Of a DNA stretch of 64,000 bases, positions 47,023 to 56,275 are shown piece after piece. Under the pieces are notes generated by a model, which saw only the letters and a list, made by a program, of their open reading frames with translations, did not search any database and was not told the DNA's origin. This DNA comes from Alphaproteobacteria bacterium (GTDB lineage: Bacteria; Pseudomonadota; Alphaproteobacteria; Puniceispirillales; Marisalimonadaceae). Position numbers and translations under genes: made by a program. The DNA lies in the NCBI GenBank assembly GCA_004213885.1, contig SGYL01000007.1, forward strand, positions 1-64,000, given 5' to 3'. Each line of letters starts with the position of its first letter. The stretch's first letter is position 1.

Positions 47023-47668
47023 TTTGGTTATTAAATTTCTCTAAGCTTCCCAGGAAAATAACTTTAGAGTGAATGACTAAACTTTTACTATCTATTCTAA
47101 AGGGTCTAAAATTGGTGTCATATGGTCTAACAATAATTTTAGAAGATTGTAAATTTTCTGATTTATCTTCACTTAAATGTACTAAGAAGATTTCACCTTT
47201 ATCTCGTAGTAAGTAAAAATTATTATCTAAAAAACTAGATACATTTTTATCAAATATAATTTTTACTAAATAATGATTATTATTATGTTTAATTTTAAGT
47301 TCAGTGAAATCTATAAAATTAATTTTTAAATTTGTATAATTATCAAACAAAGATAATGAAATTTTTATTTCTTTGTTATCTGATATATTTTTGAAAGATA
47401 ATAAGTCTTTATTATTATAAAAAGTAACATTAAGCCAGTCAGGAGTAAGTAACTTAATATCTAAATTAATAATGTCAGATAACATCTTTCTTTCCTCTTC
47501 TGGAAGAAAAGATGGACTACCTCTTGAAATATATTGCTGTAGATAAGCATCATTTTTTCCTAATTTCCTTGACAGATCTCGTAAGTTTAGCTTTTTGTTT
47601 TGCTTAATAATAAAACTTAATTTTTTTCTAATAGAGTTTAAATGTTTTTGTCTTTCATTATTTTTCAT
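47015..47668 (-). CDS. Helix-turn-helix protein with degenerate S24/LexA-like C-terminal domain
   Basis: 217 residues. The N-terminal region (LRDLSRKLGKNDAYLQQYISRGSP) is a helix-turn-helix resembling the COG2932 S24-type regulators of alphaproteobacteria. The C-terminal part (NNFYLLRDKGEIFLVHLS and IFLGSLEKF) looks like an S24 beta-domain. The usual GDSM serine block and catalytic lysine are not visible, so self-cleavage is unlikely. It lies between the polyprenyl synthase (3 bases) and the RNA methyltransferase (8-base overlap). Function and targets unknown. Confidence 0.6.
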   Translation of the reverse strand: MKNNERQKHLNSIRKKLSFIIKQNKKLNLRDLSRKLGKNDAYLQQYISRGSPSFLPEEERKMLSDIINLDIKLLTPDWLNVTFYNNKDLLSFKNISDNKEIKISLSLFDNYTNLKINFIDFTELKIKHNNNHYLVKIIFDKNVSSFLDNNFYLLRDKGEIFLVHLSEDKSENLQSSKIIVRPYDTNFRPFRIDSKSLVIHSKVIFLGSLEKFNNQNA

Positions 47669-47671
47669 GTT

Positions 47672-48637
47672 TTAGTTATCTCTACTCAAGCTACTATTAG
47701 CTAGTTTTATAAGAGCTTTTTTGTAATCATTTTCTGAAAATTCATTTAATGCATTTATTGCTTTAATTACAAAATCATTGGCAATTTTTTTACATTGGTT
47801 CAATATTGAGTATTTTTTTAAAATTTCACAACATTTTTCAAAATCACCTTTTTCCTGTTTTAATTCTTGTAATGATTTAAGAAAAAATTCACGTTCAAGT
47901 TTATTACTTTTCTCCCAAGCAAGAATGATAGGTAATGTTGTTTTGCCAAGCTTGAAATCATCACCTTGATTTTTCCCCATCTGAGTGTTTGAAGAAGAAT
48001 AATCCATAATATCATCTACTATTTGAAAAGCTAAACCCATATTATAGCCGTAATCAAAAGCAGCTTTTATTTGTTGCAATGAGCCATTAGCCACTATTGC
48101 TCCTGATTGTGCAGAAGCACCAAACAATTGAGCTGTTTTTCCTCCAATAACACTAAAATAGTCAGATATTTTTGTATTTGGTTTATTAGAAATTTGCATT
48201 TGTAAAAACTCTCCTTGGGTGATTTTACAAGACGCTTGAGCCAGAACTGATAACGCTTTTAAAGATTTAGTTTCAACCATAAGGTCAAAAGATTGTGCAA
48301 ATAGAAAATCTCCAGCTAAAACAGATGCTTCATTTCCCCATATTATATTTGCACTTTTAATTCCGCGCCTTAAATTAGACTGGTCAACTACATCATCATG
48401 CAATAATGTCGCTGTATGAATAAACTCGACTGCAGTTGCAAGTAAAATTGGGTTTCTACTGAAATCATCTAATTGTGCTGACATTGCTAAAGTTAATGAG
48501 GGTCTAATTCTTTTACCCTTAACTTTAATCAAATGAGATCCAATTTTAGATAATAAAGGTACTGTTGCATCTAATCGCATTAAAATTTCTTCATCAACTT
48601 TATGTAAAGATTTTTTAAGTAGATTATTCAAATTCAT
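47672..48637 (-). CDS. ispB: Polyprenyl synthetase family protein (octaprenyl diphosphate synthase-like)
   Basis: 321 residues, a trans-isoprenyl diphosphate synthase that makes the quinone side chain. The first aspartate-rich motif is LLHDDVVDQSNLRRG and the second is FQIVDDIMDY. KGKRIRPSLTLAMSA and the GDFKLGKTTLPIILAW lysine block are also present. Residues before the first motif (AVEFIHTATL) have small side chains, suggesting a long-chain product; C40 versus C50 cannot be settled. It diverges from the S49 peptidase across 145 bases. Confidence 0.92.
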   Translation of the reverse strand: MNLNNLLKKSLHKVDEEILMRLDATVPLLSKIGSHLIKVKGKRIRPSLTLAMSAQLDDFSRNPILLATAVEFIHTATLLHDDVVDQSNLRRGIKSANIIWGNEASVLAGDFLFAQSFDLMVETKSLKALSVLAQASCKITQGEFLQMQISNKPNTKISDYFSVIGGKTAQLFGASAQSGAIVANGSLQQIKAAFDYGYNMGLAFQIVDDIMDYSSSNTQMGKNQGDDFKLGKTTLPIILAWEKSNKLEREFFLKSLQELKQEKGDFEKCCEILKKYSILNQCKKIANDFVIKAINALNEFSENDYKKALIKLANSSLSRDN

Positions 48638-48782
48638 TTTTTACCTCTAAAAATATAATAATTAGTTTAAAAAAAATATCTATCTAATATGTATGCAATG
48701 TATCTATTAAATTTGTATTTTATTGTGTTAATAACTGATTTAATATATTCATAGTGGTATCTTATTGGAGAGATTTAAATAT

Positions 48783-49589
48783 ATGAAATTTTTTAAATTA
48801 AAAAAAACTAATGTAGTTTCTTTGATCAATTTTACTGGCATAATCGCACCAAATGTGGGTAGAAAAAAAGGTTTAAATATTCAAGATTATAACAAATTAA
48901 TTGAACAAGCATTTCAAAATAAACGGAATAAAGCAGTAGTTTTAGTTATCAATTCGCCTGGTGGTTCACCCGTGCAATCGGAGTTTTTAGCAGATAGGAT
49001 AATTAATTTATCAAAGGAAAAAAATATTCCTGTTATCACCTTTGTAGAGGATGTTGCGGCGTCTGGAGGTTATTGGTTGGCTTGTGCAGCAGATGAAATT
49101 TTTGCAAGTAAAGCATCAATAATCGGTTCAATAGGTGTTATATCTGCAGGTTTTGGATTTGATAAAGCATTAAATAAGATTGGGGTAGACAGAAGAATTT
49201 ATACTGCTGGAAAAAATAAATCTTTATTAGATCCATTTTCACCTGAAAACAAGGATGATATAAAAAGGTTAAAAAACTTACAAACGAAATTACATGATCA
49301 TTTTATTTCATTTATCAAATTAAGAAGAGGAAAAAAAATTGATTTAAAGAATAAAGATTTATTTACTGGAATGTTTTGGTCAGGGCAAGAGGCATTAGAA
49401 CTTGGACTAATAGATGGGATAGGACAGGTTAATTCTATTCTTAAAGATAGATTTGGAAATAATGTAAAAATTAAAGAGTTTCAAAATAAGAAAAGATTTT
49501 TTGATCTAGGAAACTTAATTAGTATTACATTTGAGGTTATTTCAAATAAAATTGAAGAAAAACTGATATTTAAAAAGTTTGGACTATAA
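48783..49589 (+). CDS. S49 family signal-peptide peptidase (SppA/SohB-like)
   Basis: A 268-residue single-domain S49 protease. The nucleophile is Ser94 in VAASGGYWLACAADEIF, and the catalytic lysine is in YTAGKNKSLLDPF. ASIIGSIGVI and VINSPGGSPVQ are typical. No clear N-terminal membrane anchor is present, so it may work with the small membrane protein encoded next. I start at the ATG at 48783; the in-frame TTG at 48765 is part of the leader carrying GGAG. Substrates are likely membrane-embedded peptides. Confidence 0.88.
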   Translation: MKFFKLKKTNVVSLINFTGIIAPNVGRKKGLNIQDYNKLIEQAFQNKRNKAVVLVINSPGGSPVQSEFLADRIINLSKEKNIPVITFVEDVAASGGYWLACAADEIFASKASIIGSIGVISAGFGFDKALNKIGVDRRIYTAGKNKSLLDPFSPENKDDIKRLKNLQTKLHDHFISFIKLRRGKKIDLKNKDLFTGMFWSGQEALELGLIDGIGQVNSILKDRFGNNVKIKEFQNKKRFFDLGNLISITFEVISNKIEEKLIFKKFGL

Positions 49590-49786
49590 TGTTTTCTATA
49601 GGTAAAATCTTCACGTTAATTATTATATTATTAGCTATAACTTTCATATTTAAAATTCTTTCAAAAAAACGGAAACCTTCTAAGGTAAAAGACCCTAAAA
49701 ATTTAGATGTTTCTAAGTGTCCTTCTTGTGGTGTATGGACTTCAGAGAAAATTTGTACTAATAATAATTGTCCATTTGATAACTAA
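49589..49786 (+). CDS. Small membrane protein with zinc-ribbon-like cysteines (65 aa)
   Basis: One N-terminal membrane helix (about residues 7-23) is followed by a basic linker and a C-terminal cysteine cluster: CPSC, then CTNNNC, four cysteines able to bind zinc. Its ATG overlaps the peptidase stop (TAATG), so translation is coupled. A role as partner or membrane tether of the S49 peptidase is inferred from that coupling. I recognise no named family with certainty. Confidence 0.7.
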   Translation: MFSIGKIFTLIIILLAITFIFKILSKKRKPSKVKDPKNLDVSKCPSCGVWTSEKICTNNNCPFDN

Positions 49787-49796
49787 AATTTAAATC

Positions 49797-50678
49797 ATGC
49801 AAAAGCTATCATTTCAAGAAATTATATTAAAACTTTTAAATTTTTGGTCTAAACAAGGTTGCACAATTTTACAACCTTATGACATGGAAGTTGGTGCCGG
49901 GACTTTTCATCCAGCTACTGCTCTTAATGTTTTAGCGCCAAACCCGTTATGGAAAGTTGCTTATGTACAGCCTTGTAGACGTCCAACAGATGGACGATAT
50001 GGGGAAAATCCAAATAGGCTTCAGCATTATTACCAATTTCAAGTTATTATTCAGCCATCTCCAGATAATATACAAGATTTGTATCTTAAAAGCTTGAAAG
50101 AAATTAATTTAGATCATCTTAAGCATGACATTAGGTTTGTTGAGGATGATTGGGAAAGTCCAACATTAGGAGCGGCTGGTCTAGGCTGGGAAGTTTGGTG
50201 TGATGGAATGGAAGTTACTCAATTTACTTATTTTCAGCAAGTTGGAGGTTTCGAGGTAAGGCCTGTTGCGGTTGAAATAACCTATGGACTTGAAAGATTG
50301 GCAATGTTCATTCAGAAGTTAGATGACGTATACTCAATTGATTTTAATGGTCTTCCTAAATCATCTGGTAGAAAGAGTTATGGAGACATTTTCAAAGATG
50401 CAGAAAAAGAATACTCAGAGTATAATTTTGAAAAAGCAAATGTAGATAAATTATTCAATGAATTTGATAATTGTGTCAAAGAATGCAATGATTTGATTAG
50501 TTCAGAAAAACCATTAGTTAAACCCGCATATGATCAATGTATAAAGGCAAGTCATATATTTAATTTATTGGATGCTAGAGGTATTATTTCTGTTTCTGAA
50601 AGACAAGCTTATATCCTAAAAGTTAGAAATATGAGTAAAACGTGTTGCTCTGAATGGATAAAAAAACATGAAAATTAA
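49797..50678 (+). CDS. glyQ: Glycyl-tRNA synthetase alpha subunit
   Basis: The catalytic subunit of the bacterial alpha2beta2 GlyRS. 293 residues. Class II synthetase features are [33 protein letters not shown] and [22 protein letters not shown]. Overlaps glyS by 11 bases, so the subunits are made in a coupled way. Confidence 0.98.
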   Translation: MQKLSFQEIILKLLNFWSKQGCTILQPYDMEVGAGTFHPATALNVLAPNPLWKVAYVQPCRRPTDGRYGENPNRLQHYYQFQVIIQPSPDNIQDLYLKSLKEINLDHLKHDIRFVEDDWESPTLGAAGLGWEVWCDGMEVTQFTYFQQVGGFEVRPVAVEITYGLERLAMFIQKLDDVYSIDFNGLPKSSGRKSYGDIFKDAEKEYSEYNFEKANVDKLFNEFDNCVKECNDLISSEKPLVKPAYDQCIKASHIFNLLDARGIISVSERQAYILKVRNMSKTCCSEWIKKHEN

Positions 50679-52746
50679 AAAAGTAAATTGTTTAATTGAT
50701 TTTTTTTCAGAAGAAATTCCTGCCTCTATGCAACTATTTTTAGAAAAGGAATTAAACCTTTTATTTGAAAAAGTATTAAATAAAGTATTACTTAATTATG
50801 AAAAAATTGATATTTTAAGTTCACCTAGACATCACTGTATATTAATTCATAACATTGATAGTGTACAAAAGGATCAAAGTTTAGATATTAAAGGTCCTAG
50901 GATTGATTCTCCAAAATTAGCAATCGAAGGTTTTTTAAAAACAAACAAAACTACATTAAAAAAATTAACTGTAAATAAAACAAATAAAGGTGAATTCTAT
51001 TTTCATAAAAAATTTATTAAAGGTAAAACTTTTTCGCAATTGATTACTGATCTTATACAAGAAGTATGTGCTTCAATAAGTTGGCCTAAAAGTCAAAGGT
51101 GGGGGTATTCAGATTTAAAATGGGGTAGGCCATTAAGAAACATAATGGTATTGATTGATAAATCATGTGTAAACGGCAAAATTAAAATAAATGATCATGA
51201 TTTTATAAAATTTAAAAATTACACTTTCGGGCATAGATCATTAAATAAAACAGTAAAAGTAAATTCAGTAAATGATTTTATTAACACTATGAAAAATTCA
51301 TATGTATTTGTTAATAGGCTTCAAAGAAAAAAAGTCATTGAAATGCAAATATCTAAAATTGCAAAAAAATTAAATCTTAATTGTTATAGAGATGATAGCC
51401 TTTTAAATGAAGTCACAGGTTTAGTTGAATTTCCAAATGTATTAGTTGGTAAAATCGATAAACAATACATGAAATTACCATTTGAAATTTTATCAATAGT
51501 TATGAAGGTTCATCAAAAATATTTTTCACTTGTAGATAATTCTGAGAATATGGCACCTTTTTTTCTTGTTGTCTCAAATTTAAAACCTAATAATCAAACT
51601 GATAAAAATGTAGTTAAAGGTAATGAAAGAGTGCTAAGAGCCAGACTATCTGATGCACTTTTCTTCTGGGAGTATGATTGTAAAAATGATTTTTCCTATT
51701 ATCTCAATAAACTTAAAACAATGATTTTTTATGAGGGTCTTGGTGATCTGCATGATAGAAGTTTAAGATTATCGAAAATTAATGAAAAAATTGGCCCTTC
51801 ATTTAATTTTAAGGATAATAAAAAATTGAATAAACTTGGATTATATTCAAAATTAGATTTAAGCTCAAATTTAGTTGGTGAATTTCCTGAACTTCAAGGA
51901 ACAATGTTGAAATATTTAGCTAAATTAAATGGTTTCAGTAAGGATATGCAATTTGCTTTTGAAGACCAGTACAAACCAGTTGGTTTAAATAAAAATATGC
52001 CAAGAAATAAATTGGGTTCTATTTTATCAGTTAGTAATAATATTGATACATTGAGCTGTTTTTTTTCTATTGGTTTAATACCAACAGGTTCTAGAGACCC
52101 ATTTGCTTTAAGAAGGTCAGGAAATAGCTTGATTAACATTTTGTGGCATGAAACTAATACACTTAGTCTAAATCAACTAATTAATTCACTTGATAAAAAA
52201 CTTAGCAAGGACGTCAAACTCGTAAATGAAATAAATTTTTTTTTAATTGATAGGTTATATAATTTTCTTATCGAAAAAGGGTTTAGATCGGATAAGTTAT
52301 CTGCAATAATTTCAAAAGATAATATTGGTCAAAAAACTTTTTTAGAAATTAAGAGTGAATTAAAAGCATTGGATAAAATTTTAAATACAAAAAATGGAAT
52401 TAAATTTATCTCAAACTTCAAAAGAATTTACAATATAACCAAAAAGTCTGAAACACTGCCAAATTCTTTAAAAATAAAAGAGGAATTGTTTGTGTTCAAA
52501 GAAGAAATGCAATTATATAATTTTTTAACTAAGTTATCAAAAAGTAATAAAATTAGTTCAGAATTAATTTACAATAGAATTCAATTAGATCATTTTAATG
52601 AATTCAATATTTTAATTGAAAAGTTTTTTGATAATGTTTTAGTAAATGATAAAAAAACCCAAATTAAGAATAACAGAATAAAACTTTTAGAAAGTATAAA
52701 GCATAATTTTGAAATGATTTGTAAATTTCAATTGTTAAAAATTTAA
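50668..52746 (+). CDS. glyS: Glycyl-tRNA synthetase beta subunit
   Basis: 692 residues, the tRNA-binding subunit of GlyRS. Hallmarks are [13 protein letters not shown] at the N-terminus, [33 protein letters not shown], and [14 protein letters not shown] followed by [13 protein letters not shown]. The HD-domain region [11 protein letters not shown] and [10 protein letters not shown] fit. It ends back to back with the convergent rpmE; no intergenic base separates them. Confidence 0.97.
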   Translation: MKIKKVNCLIDFFSEEIPASMQLFLEKELNLLFEKVLNKVLLNYEKIDILSSPRHHCILIHNIDSVQKDQSLDIKGPRIDSPKLAIEGFLKTNKTTLKKLTVNKTNKGEFYFHKKFIKGKTFSQLITDLIQEVCASISWPKSQRWGYSDLKWGRPLRNIMVLIDKSCVNGKIKINDHDFIKFKNYTFGHRSLNKTVKVNSVNDFINTMKNSYVFVNRLQRKKVIEMQISKIAKKLNLNCYRDDSLLNEVTGLVEFPNVLVGKIDKQYMKLPFEILSIVMKVHQKYFSLVDNSENMAPFFLVVSNLKPNNQTDKNVVKGNERVLRARLSDALFFWEYDCKNDFSYYLNKLKTMIFYEGLGDLHDRSLRLSKINEKIGPSFNFKDNKKLNKLGLYSKLDLSSNLVGEFPELQGTMLKYLAKLNGFSKDMQFAFEDQYKPVGLNKNMPRNKLGSILSVSNNIDTLSCFFSIGLIPTGSRDPFALRRSGNSLINILWHETNTLSLNQLINSLDKKLSKDVKLVNEINFFLIDRLYNFLIEKGFRSDKLSAIISKDNIGQKTFLEIKSELKALDKILNTKNGIKFISNFKRIYNITKKSETLPNSLKIKEELFVFKEEMQLYNFLTKLSKSNKISSELIYNRIQLDHFNEFNILIEKFFDNVLVNDKKTQIKNNRIKLLESIKHNFEMICKFQLLKI

Positions 52747-52968
52747 TTACTTTTTACTTAGACCAGAGAATCTTTTATTAAACCTGGCAACTTGCCCGCC
52801 AGAATCCATTATTCTATGTTGACCTGTCCATGCGGGGTGAGATGTTGGATCAATATCTAATTTAAGAGTATCCCCTTTTTTACCCCAGGTTGATTTTGTT
52901 ATATATTTTGTACCATCTGTCATTTCTATATTAATTTCATGATAGTCTGGATGTATATTTTTTTTCAT
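52747..52968 (-). CDS. rpmE: 50S ribosomal protein L31
   Basis: 73 residues, the L31 form without the CxxC zinc motif. [39 protein letters not shown] and [18 protein letters not shown] fit the alphaproteobacterial type. The lack of zinc ligands means L31 would not serve as a zinc store. In several alphaproteobacteria a MotB-like gene lies close by, as here. Confidence 0.96.
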   Translation of the reverse strand: MKKNIHPDYHEINIEMTDGTKYITKSTWGKKGDTLKLDIDPTSHPAWTGQHRIMDSGGQVARFNKRFSGLSKK

Positions 52969-53020
52969 AATTACCTCGAATACTTTGTATATGTATGCAA
53001 TTTAAAAAAAAATCAAGTTT

Positions 53021-53320
53021 TTACTTAAGCTTTTTAAAAAGTTTTTTTAACATACTTCTTTCAAATGAAAGAAAATAATTAAATTCACCAAATATGGTGG
53101 CAATTGAAATTAGAACTAATTGATATAATGGGAAAATAATAATTATTCGTAAAAATAATAGAATAAACGTATTTTCTACAATGTCATTTATTTTAATAAA
53201 ATTAATAATAGGTTCTGATAAAATTAAAGTTAAAGATCCGCTAATACCAAATATTATGAATATCAGTATCAGATGATTTAGAGATTTAGCCTTAAAATAT
53301 TTGATAAATTTAATTATCAT
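53021..53320 (-). CDS. Small two-helix membrane protein (99 aa) of the MotAB-like cluster
   Basis: Two hydrophobic segments (about residues 15-35 and 50-78) and a basic C-terminus with FGEFNYFLSFERSMLKKLF. That FG-x-F-x-FE-x-ML pattern reminds me of a family of small membrane proteins (DUF6787), but this is from memory and unverified. It overlaps the MotB-like gene end by 11 bases, so it is in the same operon. Function unknown. Confidence 0.6.
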   Translation of the reverse strand: MIIKFIKYFKAKSLNHLILIFIIFGISGSLTLILSEPIINFIKINDIVENTFILLFLRIIIIFPLYQLVLISIATIFGEFNYFLSFERSMLKKLFKKLK

Positions 53321-54422
53321 TATTAATCATTAATTTCTGAGTAATTTTCATTTCAATTCTTCGATTTTTCATTCTTCCTATTTTTGTGTTTGTGTTGTCA
53401 ATAGGTTGAAAGCTTCCATAGCCAGATGCAAATAATTTTTTAGGATCTAAGCCTTGATTAATAAAATATCTCAATACTGATAAAGCTCTTTTAGTAGATA
53501 ATTCCCAATTATCTTTATAAGTTTGTCCTTTTCTAACGGGCAAATTATCTGTGTGCCCTTCAATTTGTAAAATCCAATTTGAATCTTTGGGTATATCTTT
53601 GTCCAAATTTAACAAAATTTCTGCAAATTTTTTTAATTCAATTTTACCTTTTTTTCCTATTTCAATTGAACCGGTTTCAAATAAAACTTCAGATTGAAAA
53701 ACAAATCTATCACCAACAATTTTAATTTCAGGAATATTTTTTATTTTTTCTTTAACAGTTCCAAAAAACATTGACTTAAATTTTTGTAACTCTTCAACTC
53801 TTCTAGCTAAAGCAGAATTTAAGGTCGATTTTAATTGTAAATTTTTAATTTTTTCTGCTTTATCCTTTTTTTCATAAACGTCTAACAGAGAATTAAGCTT
53901 ATTAATTTTTTCTTTTAAGTTTGAGATTAGCATATTTAAATTACTAACTTCTTTTTTTTGATCATTTATAATTTTATTGTAGTTACTTTCAGCTTTATTT
54001 TTATCTAAAAGTTTTTTTTGTAAACTACTTAGTTTTTGATCTTTACTATCTAAAATATCCAATTGCTCAGAAAGTTTGAATTCATTTTTATTTATTTCAG
54101 CTTTTAAACTTGTTATTAGGCTTTTATTTCGAAGTAATTCTAAATCTTTGTTATCTAATTCACTTTGTATATTAAAGATATTGGAAGATAATCTTTTTGT
54201 CATTTCCTTTTCAATACTTAATTGATTTGTTATCTCTAAAATTTTTGCCTCTAATTGGATTAGGGCTTGATCTTTGCCACTTAATTTTTGGCTAATATAA
54301 TATTGAGATATTACAAATATCATCAGAATAAAAATTATAACTATAAGTAGACTAGCTAAAGCATCAACGAAACTTGGCCAAATGAAATTATCATTTTTAT
54401 TTCTTAACTTGAGATAATGCAT
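53310..54422 (-). CDS. MotB-like protein: membrane helix, long coiled coil, OmpA peptidoglycan-binding domain
   Basis: 370 residues. The N-terminus resembles MotB/ExbD/TolR with one membrane helix (WPSFVDALASLLIVIIFILMIFVI, roughly 15-38). Asp19 sits at its start, where stator proton-carrying aspartates usually lie. About 200 residues of heptad-rich coiled coil follow, then an OmpA domain (VLFETGSIEIGKKGKIELKKFAEIL, GHTDNLP, LSTKRALSVLRYFINQGLDP, GRMKNRRIEMKI). This is a stator-type B subunit, but no flagellar genes are seen. It follows the MotA-like gene by 4 bases. Confidence 0.87.
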   Translation of the reverse strand: MHYLKLRNKNDNFIWPSFVDALASLLIVIIFILMIFVISQYYISQKLSGKDQALIQLEAKILEITNQLSIEKEMTKRLSSNIFNIQSELDNKDLELLRNKSLITSLKAEINKNEFKLSEQLDILDSKDQKLSSLQKKLLDKNKAESNYNKIINDQKKEVSNLNMLISNLKEKINKLNSLLDVYEKKDKAEKIKNLQLKSTLNSALARRVEELQKFKSMFFGTVKEKIKNIPEIKIVGDRFVFQSEVLFETGSIEIGKKGKIELKKFAEILLNLDKDIPKDSNWILQIEGHTDNLPVRKGQTYKDNWELSTKRALSVLRYFINQGLDPKKLFASGYGSFQPIDNTNTKIGRMKNRRIEMKITQKLMINNDN

Positions 54423-54426
54423 TAAA

Positions 54427-55452
54427 TCATCTATTTAATTTTTCAATTACTTTACTTAAAGCTCTTAATTCAAGATTAATATTATTAATTAGTTCATTAG
54501 AATGTATTTTATCATTTTCAATTATATTTTTGACATTCATATTTAATTCATCAATTGAATGTTTAATATTTTTTTCGTCATCTAATTTTTCTGTCAAACG
54601 ACTTAATAGTAAGTTTAATTCATTTAACCTTTCAGATGTTTTAACTTTTTCATTTTCTGTATTAATATAATTTTTTGATATTACAGCTAAGTTTTCAAGA
54701 GCCACCTCTCCCAATTCAATATTTTTTGTTTCACTTGGCGTTGTAAAAATAGCTTTTTGAGAAAGCCAATCTTCTAATTCATTGAAAAATCTATTGTTTG
54801 CTTGGCTCACTTGTAAATCTAAAAATCCAAGTATAATTGATGTACCAAGTCCAAATAAAGAAGAAGAAAAAGCGGTTGACATGCCTTCCATGGGCGCATT
54901 CAGTCCTTTAATAATTTTGTCAAAAAAATTAGCATTATTTTCATTTACACTTATCTCCAGTGACTGAATAACAGAGGAAACAGATGATATAGTTTGAAGC
55001 AATCCCCAAAATGTTCCCAATAATCCTAAAAAAACTAATAATCCAATGATATATCTAATTATATCTCTATTTTCATCTAACCTTGAAGATACACCTCCAA
55101 GAATAGTTGATAAAGAATTTGCAGTTAATGATGTGTTTTCATTTTTTTTTTCTAAAAGAAGAGCTGCGATAGGTGCGAGGAGCTCAGGTTTAATTTTTGA
55201 AGTTTTATAATTGTCAGGTAAAAAGACATCGTTTTTTTTTACAAATTGTAACCAGTTTCTTTCTTTACTTAACCTAGATGTTTGTCTGAAGGATAACAAA
55301 ACGCCTGCTAAAAAAGTAAATATTATAAGGCCATTAATTTCTCTGTTACCTTCAAAAGCGTCTATTAGGGGTTGATAAAGAAGATATGAAATAATCATAA
55401 CTATTACTAATAGTAAAACCATTCTAAATGCATATTTATTGGGGCTGCTCAT
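54427..55452 (-). CDS. MotA/TolQ/ExbB family proton channel subunit
   Basis: 341 residues. Two helices near the N-terminus (residues 11-27 and 40-54) and two more near 140 and 200 give the MotA/TolQ topology. YIIGLLVFLGLLGTFWGLLQTI and GMSTAFSSSLFGLGTSIILGFL are the conserved channel helices, with the key Thr and Ser residues. A C-terminal cytoplasmic coiled coil of about 100 residues ends the protein. It pairs with the MotB-like protein just downstream. The inferred job is proton-driven force transfer across the envelope. Confidence 0.88.
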   Translation of the reverse strand: MSSPNKYAFRMVLLLVIVMIISYLLYQPLIDAFEGNREINGLIIFTFLAGVLLSFRQTSRLSKERNWLQFVKKNDVFLPDNYKTSKIKPELLAPIAALLLEKKNENTSLTANSLSTILGGVSSRLDENRDIIRYIIGLLVFLGLLGTFWGLLQTISSVSSVIQSLEISVNENNANFFDKIIKGLNAPMEGMSTAFSSSLFGLGTSIILGFLDLQVSQANNRFFNELEDWLSQKAIFTTPSETKNIELGEVALENLAVISKNYINTENEKVKTSERLNELNLLLSRLTEKLDDEKNIKHSIDELNMNVKNIIENDKIHSNELINNINLELRALSKVIEKLNR

Positions 55453-55499
55453 TTTTCAAAAACCATTAAAATTAGAATTTAAGTTTATCAAAATAAATA

Positions 55500-56261
55500 T
55501 CAATTTAAAATCTTAATTATTTTTTTATGAATTGTAGGATTAGCACAAATAAAAAAATTATTTTTATTTAAAGTAGCTTCTAAAAAAAAACCTCCAGACT
55601 CTCTTAACAAAAGTTTGCTTGATTGGATTAAAAACTCATCCATGTTTATTCCAATAAAGCAATCTAATTTTCCATTACATAGCCAACTCATGGAAACAAT
55701 TGAAGAATTTAAAATTCTAATATTTTTAAATGCTATATGATCTCTTAAAAAAAGTTTTTCAAATTCAAAACTGGGATTATTTACCTTTAGAGAGATTAAG
55801 CTATTTTCTAAATATTTTCTGTTTGACACTCTAATTCTGTGGTCATTTAAAAATGCTCCTTTACCTTCTTCAGTAAAATAGAAATCATTACGAAGGGGAT
55901 CATAAATGGAAGATGCAATAACTTTATCATTAAAAAAAACTGAGATTGAGCATGAAAAAATTGGAATAGATCTTTTAAAATTTTCTTTACCGCTCAAAGG
56001 TTCTAATAACCAATAATAAGTACCTTTTTTAAATGTTGAATTTTTATTGTCTAAAAATTTCCACTCTGGTCTACAATAAGTTAAATAATCTTTGAGATTA
56101 TATTCAATAAATTCATATGTTTTATTGAAAAATCTATCAATTTTGTCATCTAATCCTTGAAGATTTTCTATTTCACCAAAGTCTCTATATATTCTTTTAT
56201 TAACTTTGTTGTAAGCTGTCTTCATTACATTTATTAAAGGAGATATGTTAGTGTTAGGCAT
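55500..56261 (-). CDS. Inositol monophosphatase family protein, degenerate active site
   Basis: 253 residues of the IMPase/SuhB fold, recognised by the overall order, GLDDKIDRFF (metal-side helix) and SKLLLRESGGFF near the C-terminus. The canonical DPxDGT motif is replaced by EPLSGK (residues 87-92), so one aspartate became Glu and the other Ser. The GEE-type metal glutamates before it are not evident. The protein is probably not a normal phosphatase. It lies 14 bases after efp; SuhB in E. coli has a non-catalytic role with ribosomal RNA transcription, an analogous role being speculative. Confidence 0.8.
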   Translation of the reverse strand: MPNTNISPLINVMKTAYNKVNKRIYRDFGEIENLQGLDDKIDRFFNKTYEFIEYNLKDYLTYCRPEWKFLDNKNSTFKKGTYYWLLEPLSGKENFKRSIPIFSCSISVFFNDKVIASSIYDPLRNDFYFTEEGKGAFLNDHRIRVSNRKYLENSLISLKVNNPSFEFEKLFLRDHIAFKNIRILNSSIVSMSWLCNGKLDCFIGINMDEFLIQSSKLLLRESGGFFLEATLNKNNFFICANPTIHKKIIKILN

Positions 56262-56275
56262 AAAATTGGTAAATA

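Noticed and set aside
47015-47668. Prophage repressor
   Set aside because: Despite the helix-turn-helix and S24-like fold, no phage gene lies nearby and the gene is packed between housekeeping genes.
53310-55452. Zorya-type defence system (ZorA/ZorB look like MotA/MotB)
   Set aside because: No ZorC, ZorD or ZorE-like gene is adjacent. The pair sits among core genes (rpmE, efp, fbaB) and its B subunit has a normal OmpA domain, so a housekeeping envelope role is more likely.
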